Of a DNA stretch of 64,000 nt, positions 25,801 to 31,800 are shown piece after piece. The notes beneath the pieces are model-generated. The model was not told the DNA's origin. It saw only the letters and a program-made list of their open reading frames with translations, and did not search any database. Location: NCBI GenBank assembly GCA_029465975.1, contig CM055756.1, forward strand, positions 4,466,362 to 4,530,361. The letters run 5' to 3'. Source of the stretch: Dallia pectoralis. Lineage: Eukaryota > Chordata > Actinopteri > Esociformes > Umbridae. Positions within the stretch are counted from its first letter, which is position 1. Each line of letters begins with the position of its first letter. The position numbers were made by a program, and so were the translations under genes.

Positions 25801-28800
25801 GGCGCCTCCGGGATGTCCTCTTGCCTTCATAGAAGGCCCGCGGACCCATTGTCACTGACCCTGAATGCTGCAAAGATGGTTCATATACAGCATACGGCCG
25901 GAGACGTAGCCACCGCTCCTGTGGTGTCTCCGGCCGATTCCACTCCCGCTCCGTGGGGTGACGGTGAGCTTCATCCGACGGGGCGCTATAGCTTGCCCCC
26001 GCAGAATCCACTCACCGTCCGACTCTGCTGGCTTCGGTGGCTGTTCATTCTGTCACGAACCGTGTATGGTGTAGTGCAGTAAGCCATGTGCAGAGCCAGT
26101 AATCCGTCCGGTATGTTTAATATTACACAAAGAACTTAAAACAAACCGTAGAACGGCGACAAACACGACTGGTGAAAAGGATAAATGAAAGTGCGCGTAT
26201 AGCGTCTTATAACAAACATTCCCCTAACAACCCGTCTTCAAACAAACACTCACCTCAATATAACGTTGTGACAAGTAACAATGAACAGCAACCAGTGACA
26301 TCTAGGCAATCCCTTTATAACCCAGTGATTACAAATCCCCAACAGCTGTAACCAACATAAACCAGGAAGTGAGCACCCGAAACCAGACAGTGCAGTACCC
26401 TAACTCACCACTCGTGACAGTATATAATATATAGTTATATTATAGTTGTCCTACACCTGTGTATGTATATAATATATAGTTATATTATAGTTGTCCTACA
26501 CCTGTGTATGTATATAATATATAGTTATATTATAGTTGTCCTACACCTGTGTATGTATATAATATATAGTTATATTATAGTTGTCCTACACCTGTGTATG
26601 TATATAATATATAGTTATATTATAGTTGTCCTACACCTGTGTATGTATATAATATATAGTTATATTATAGTTGTCCTACACCTGTGTATGTATATAATAT
26701 ATAGTTATATTATAGTTGTCCTACACCTGTGTATGTATATAATATATAGTTATATTATAGTTGTCCTACACCTGTGTATGTATATAATATATAGTTATAT
26801 TATAGTTGTCCTACACCTGTGTATGTATATAATATATAGTTATATTATAGTAGTCCTACACCTGTGTATGTATATAATATATAGTTATATTATAGTTGTC
26901 CTACACCTGTGTATGTATATAATATATAGTTATATTATAGTTGTCCTACACCTGTGTATGTATATAATATATAGTTATATTATAGTTGTCCTACACCTGT
27001 GTATGTATATAATATATAGTTATATTATAGTTGTCCTACACCTGTGTATGTATATAATATATAGTTATATTATAGTTGTCCTACACCTGTGTATGTATAT
27101 AATATATAGTTATATTATAGTTGTCCTACACCTGTGTATGTATATAATATATAGGCAGGAGTGTGTGTTTTTGCCAGTATTAGACGTCCCTTATACCTAA
27201 TTCATAACATTTGTGTGGCTTCACGTTTAAGCCGGATCTCGATAAAATACAATGAACCAGCAATTAGGCTTTATTAAGGCTAAGAATAAGCTGACACGTA
27301 GAGTAGGACTAATGTACTGGGATTATAGAGTCCTGTTACCTGCACAGGGACAAAGGGAGAAGAAGTCGGGGGACGAGTGGGGGCTTTCTGTCTTTATTTT
27401 CATATTATCATTATAATTATTCATAGAAACATCAGATGGTAAAACATTTTCCGACTAAACTGAAACAAAACAACAGATTTAAATTTTGTCTGAAAAGCAG
27501 CGGTAGTTTCTGACGTTTGAGTAACAAAGAAAGCGTGAGAACGTGGCATCAAATGCAGCGAACAAGATCACATGAAACGGATGCTCAGCCCGAAGACCAT
27601 GTGTAAAAATACAGGCAGCCTGCTCTTAACTGTAACACATTCTCAAGGGGAAACCTGAAGAATACCAGGGAATGTGTATTAAAACAACAGATGTTGACTC
27701 AATTGGAGGGTCCCCACAATCAACAACTGTGGTCGCGCCTCCGCTAAGCTAACGTTTGACACCACAGATCAATAGAACAGTCTCAGTGGAATGCAGGGAA
27801 CAGGGAACACCAGGTTCAATACACATTAAACCAGGTGTTTAGACCTTGATGGCTGATTGGCCAGAAACGGTGGTTTATGTAAGCAATAAGGCACGGGGCT
27901 GTGGCCTGGCACTTAGTCATATGGTGTATTGGCAATAGAGCACAATATATCTTATAGACTGGCTACCGAACCAATTAGAGCGGTGAAGCCTGAGGTGATT
28001 TCATAACTGTGATGCGCGTTCAGATATATCTCAGCTATCAGCCAAACAGAAGTCAACCCACACAGTGTATAAGTTGGCAATAAATCAGGTGGAGGTTTGG
28101 CATACGGCCATTATACCAGAGCTAAGAGCTGTTATAAGGCATGACACAACATGGTTTATATTTGCATTAAATCACTCTAGGGGGTCATGGTATATGACCA
28201 ATAACAGACAAGGATGAGTAGTGGGAAATAAAACATGTGTCATGTATACATATGTGGTTAGTACGCACTATTAGATAAGGAGTGGTCTAATATAACATGT
28301 GTCATGTATACATATGTGGTTAGTACGCACTATTAGATAAGGAGTGGTCTAATATAACATGTGTCATGTATACATACGTGGTTAGTACGCACTATTAGAT
28401 AAGGAGTGGTCTAATATAACATGTGTCATGTAAACATATATGGTTAGTACGCACTATTAGATAAGGAGTGGTCTAATATAACATGTGTCATGTATACATA
28501 TGTGGTTAGTACGCACTATTAGATAAGGAGTGGTCTAATATAACATGTGTCATGTATACATATGTGGTTAGTACGCACTATTAGATAAGGAGTGGTCTAA
28601 TATAACATGTGTCATGTAAACATATATGGTTAGTACGCACTATTAGATAAGGAGTGGTCTAATATAACATGTGTCATGTATACATATGTGGTTAGTACGC
28701 ACTATTAGATAAGGAGTGGTCTAATATAACATGTGTCATGTATACATATATGGTTAGTACGCACTATTAGATAAGGAGTGGTCTAATATAACATGTGTCA

Positions 28801-31800
28801 TGTATACATATGTGGTTAGTACGCACTATTAGATAAGGAGTGGTCTAATATAACATGTGTCATGTATACATATGTGGTTAGTACGCACTATTAGATAAGG
28901 AGTGGTCTAATATAACATGTGTCATGTAAACATATATGGTTAGTACGCACTATTAGATAAGGAGTGGTCTAATATAACATGTGTCATGTATACATATGTG
29001 GTTAGTACGCACTATTAGATAAGGAGTGGTCTAATATAACATGTGTCATGTATACATATATGATTAGTACGCACTATTAGATAAGGAGTGGTCTAATATA
29101 ACATGTGTCATGTATACATATGTGGTTAGTACGCACTATTAGATAAGGAGTGGTCTAATATAACATGTGTCATGTAAACATATATGGTTAGTACGCACTA
29201 TTAGATAAGGAGTGGTCTAATATAACATGTGTCATGTATACATATGTGGTTAGTACGCACTATTAGATAAGGAGTGGTCTAATATAACATGTGTCATGTA
29301 TACATATGTGGTTAGTACGCACTATTAGATAAGGAGTGGTCTAATATAACATGTGTCATGTATACATATGTGGTTAGTACGCACTATTAGATAAGGAGTG
29401 GTCTAATATAACATGTGTCATGTAAACATATATGGTTAGTACGCACTATTAGATAAGGAGTGGTCTAATATAACATGTGTCATGTATACATATGTGGTTA
29501 GTACGCACTATTAGATAAGGAGTGGTCTAATATAACATGTGTCATGTATACATATATGGTTAGTACGCACTATTAGATAAGGAGTGGTCTAATATAACAT
29601 GTGTCATCTATACATATGTGGTTAGTACGCACTATTAGATAAGGAGTGGTCTAATATAACATGTGTCATGTATACATATGTGGTTAGTACGCACTATTAG
29701 ATAAGGAGTGGTCTAATATAACATGTGTCATGTATACATACGTGGTTAGTACGCACTAACAGGTATTTATTGAGTATGTAGTTAGGTGAAAAGAGCATTC
29801 ACTTTCATGAAGCAGGCAAAACACCAGACCTTAGCTCACACACACACACGTGCACGCACACGCGCACACACACACGCTGCCCATTGTAATTCTATTAATG
29901 GCACAATCAAATTATTCATGATCAGATCGTTCCAGACATGCATCTGGAAGGTAAAGACAGAAGTCTGCAGTAGTATCCTCAGAGTTAATCTCATATCCTG
30001 GATAAGACATGCAGGGCAGAATGAACGTTCCTATAACACATCTACAGCCTCCTAAACCAGCTGGTAACAGATGTACCCAACCAAATCAATAGAAAACAAA
30101 AGAAGAACCTAACCCACTAAAAAAAACATTTAAAATGCTATACCTATTGGGAAACAAAAATAAAAAGCTAATTACTGTGTTAGCTGGCACTAAATCTCCA
30201 GAATGTCTCAGAGAAACTCTGAGAAAATACACGCTCAGTGAGCACAGCCTGGCCGTTCAGAAGAGCAGACAGAGAAGGAACCTGACTCCCTGTAGAGGAC
30301 AGGCTGTGCAATCAGTGCACCACAGGAGAACATGATAGAGAACAGCACTTCCTGACAGAACGTTCCAAATATAAATAATTAGAAAATGTCATTTCCACCA
30401 AATGTCAGAACGTTATTACAGGTTTCTTAGACCTTTCTGGTGAAAATACGCTCCTATCTTTTTTGTTTTATCTTCTGGTTTCTGCCTGCTGATAACCAGC
30501 TGATAATCTTTGTCTTTCTGCATCGTCTCCACAACTGCCATGTGACTTTTGGCCCACAGGAAAAGAGTTCTATGGTTCCCCTTGAAGCTGGAACAACGCC
30601 GTCCCTGTTATTTAGTCCAATTCTTCTGAAACAGTATCTAAAATAACCAGTAAATGAATGCTCGGAATCATTCGATTGACCTTTTCCTTCATGACAGCTG
30701 ACAACGACTTCGTTCTACTTACTGCTGTCTTGTGTGGTGGTCCCAAGAAGCACGTAAGATGAGTGCACTTACTGATGAGATGATGAGTGCAATTACTGTA
30801 AGCCACTTATAGCGTCCACTAATTAAAACATTCATATTATTTGCTGTTATTGGTGGACTCTGTGCATTAGCTCTGTGGCTGTGTTTGTCTGCCTGTCTCT
30901 GTGACTCTGTGCATTAGCTCTGTGGCTGTGTTTGTCTGCCTGTCTCTGTGACTCTGTGCATTAGCTCTGTGGCTGTGTTTGTCTGCCTGTCTCTGTGACT
31001 CTGTGCATTAGCTCTGTGGCTGTGTTTGTCTGCCTGTCTCTGTGACTCTGTGCATTAGCTCTGTGGCTGTGTTTGTCTGCCTGTCTCTGTGACTCTGTGC
31101 ATTAGCTCTGTGGCTGTGTTTGTCTGCCTGTCTCTGTGACTCTGTGCATTAGCTCTGTGGCTGTGTTTGTCTGCCTGTCTCTGTGACTCTGTGCATTAGC
31201 TCTGTGGCTGTGTGTTTGTGTGCCTGTCTCTGTGACTCTGTGCATTAGCTCTGTGGCTGTGTTTGTCTGCCTGTCTCTGTGACTCTGTGCATTAGCTCTG
31301 TGGCTGTGTTTGTCTGCCTGTCTCTGTGACTCTGTGCATTAGCTCTGTGGCTGTGTTTGTCTGCCTGTCTCTGTGACTCTGTGCATTAGCTCTGTGGCTG
31401 TGTTTGTCTGCCTGTCTCTGTGACTCTGTGCATTAGCTCTGTGGCTGTGTTTGTCTGCCTGTCTCTGTGACTCTGTGCATTAGCTCTGTGGCTGTGTTTG
31501 TCTGCCTGTCTCTGTGACTCTGTGCATTAGCTCTGTGGCTGTGTTTGTCTGCCTGTCTCTGTGACTCTGTGCATTAGCTCTGTGGCTGTGTTTGTCTGCC
31601 TGTCTCTGTGACTCTGTGCATTAGCTCTGTGGCTGTGTTTGTCTGCCTGTCTCTGTGACTCTGTGCATTAGCTCTGTGGCTGTGTGTTTGTGTGCCTGTC
31701 TCTGTGACTCTGTGCATTAGCTCTGTGGCTGTGTTTGTCTGCCTGTCTCTGTGACTCTGTGCATTAGCTCTGTGGCTGTGTTTGTCTGCCTGTCTCTGTG

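Larger units (their letters stand above)
23608..26419 (-). mobile_element. non-autonomous LTR retrotransposon (Ty3/Gypsy-like)
   Basis: Two direct repeats of 368-369 bp flank a 2.1-kb interior. Each LTR starts and ends with inverted TGTCACGA/TCGTGACA (left copy TGCCACGA). A 5-bp target duplication GTATA flanks the element (23603-23607 and 26420-26424). A polypurine tract (AAGTGGGGGTAC), a TATA box and an ATTAAA signal all fit a minus-strand orientation, so the 5' LTR is the right one. No protease, reverse transcriptase or integrase motif is seen in the interior, so it depends on another element for mobility. Few LTR differences indicate a fairly recent insertion. Confidence 0.93.

Noticed and set aside
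28232..29757. Regular repeats that might look like a CRISPR array
   Set aside because: The 62-bp units are contiguous with no unique spacers, the DNA is from a fish nuclear genome, and there are no cas genes.
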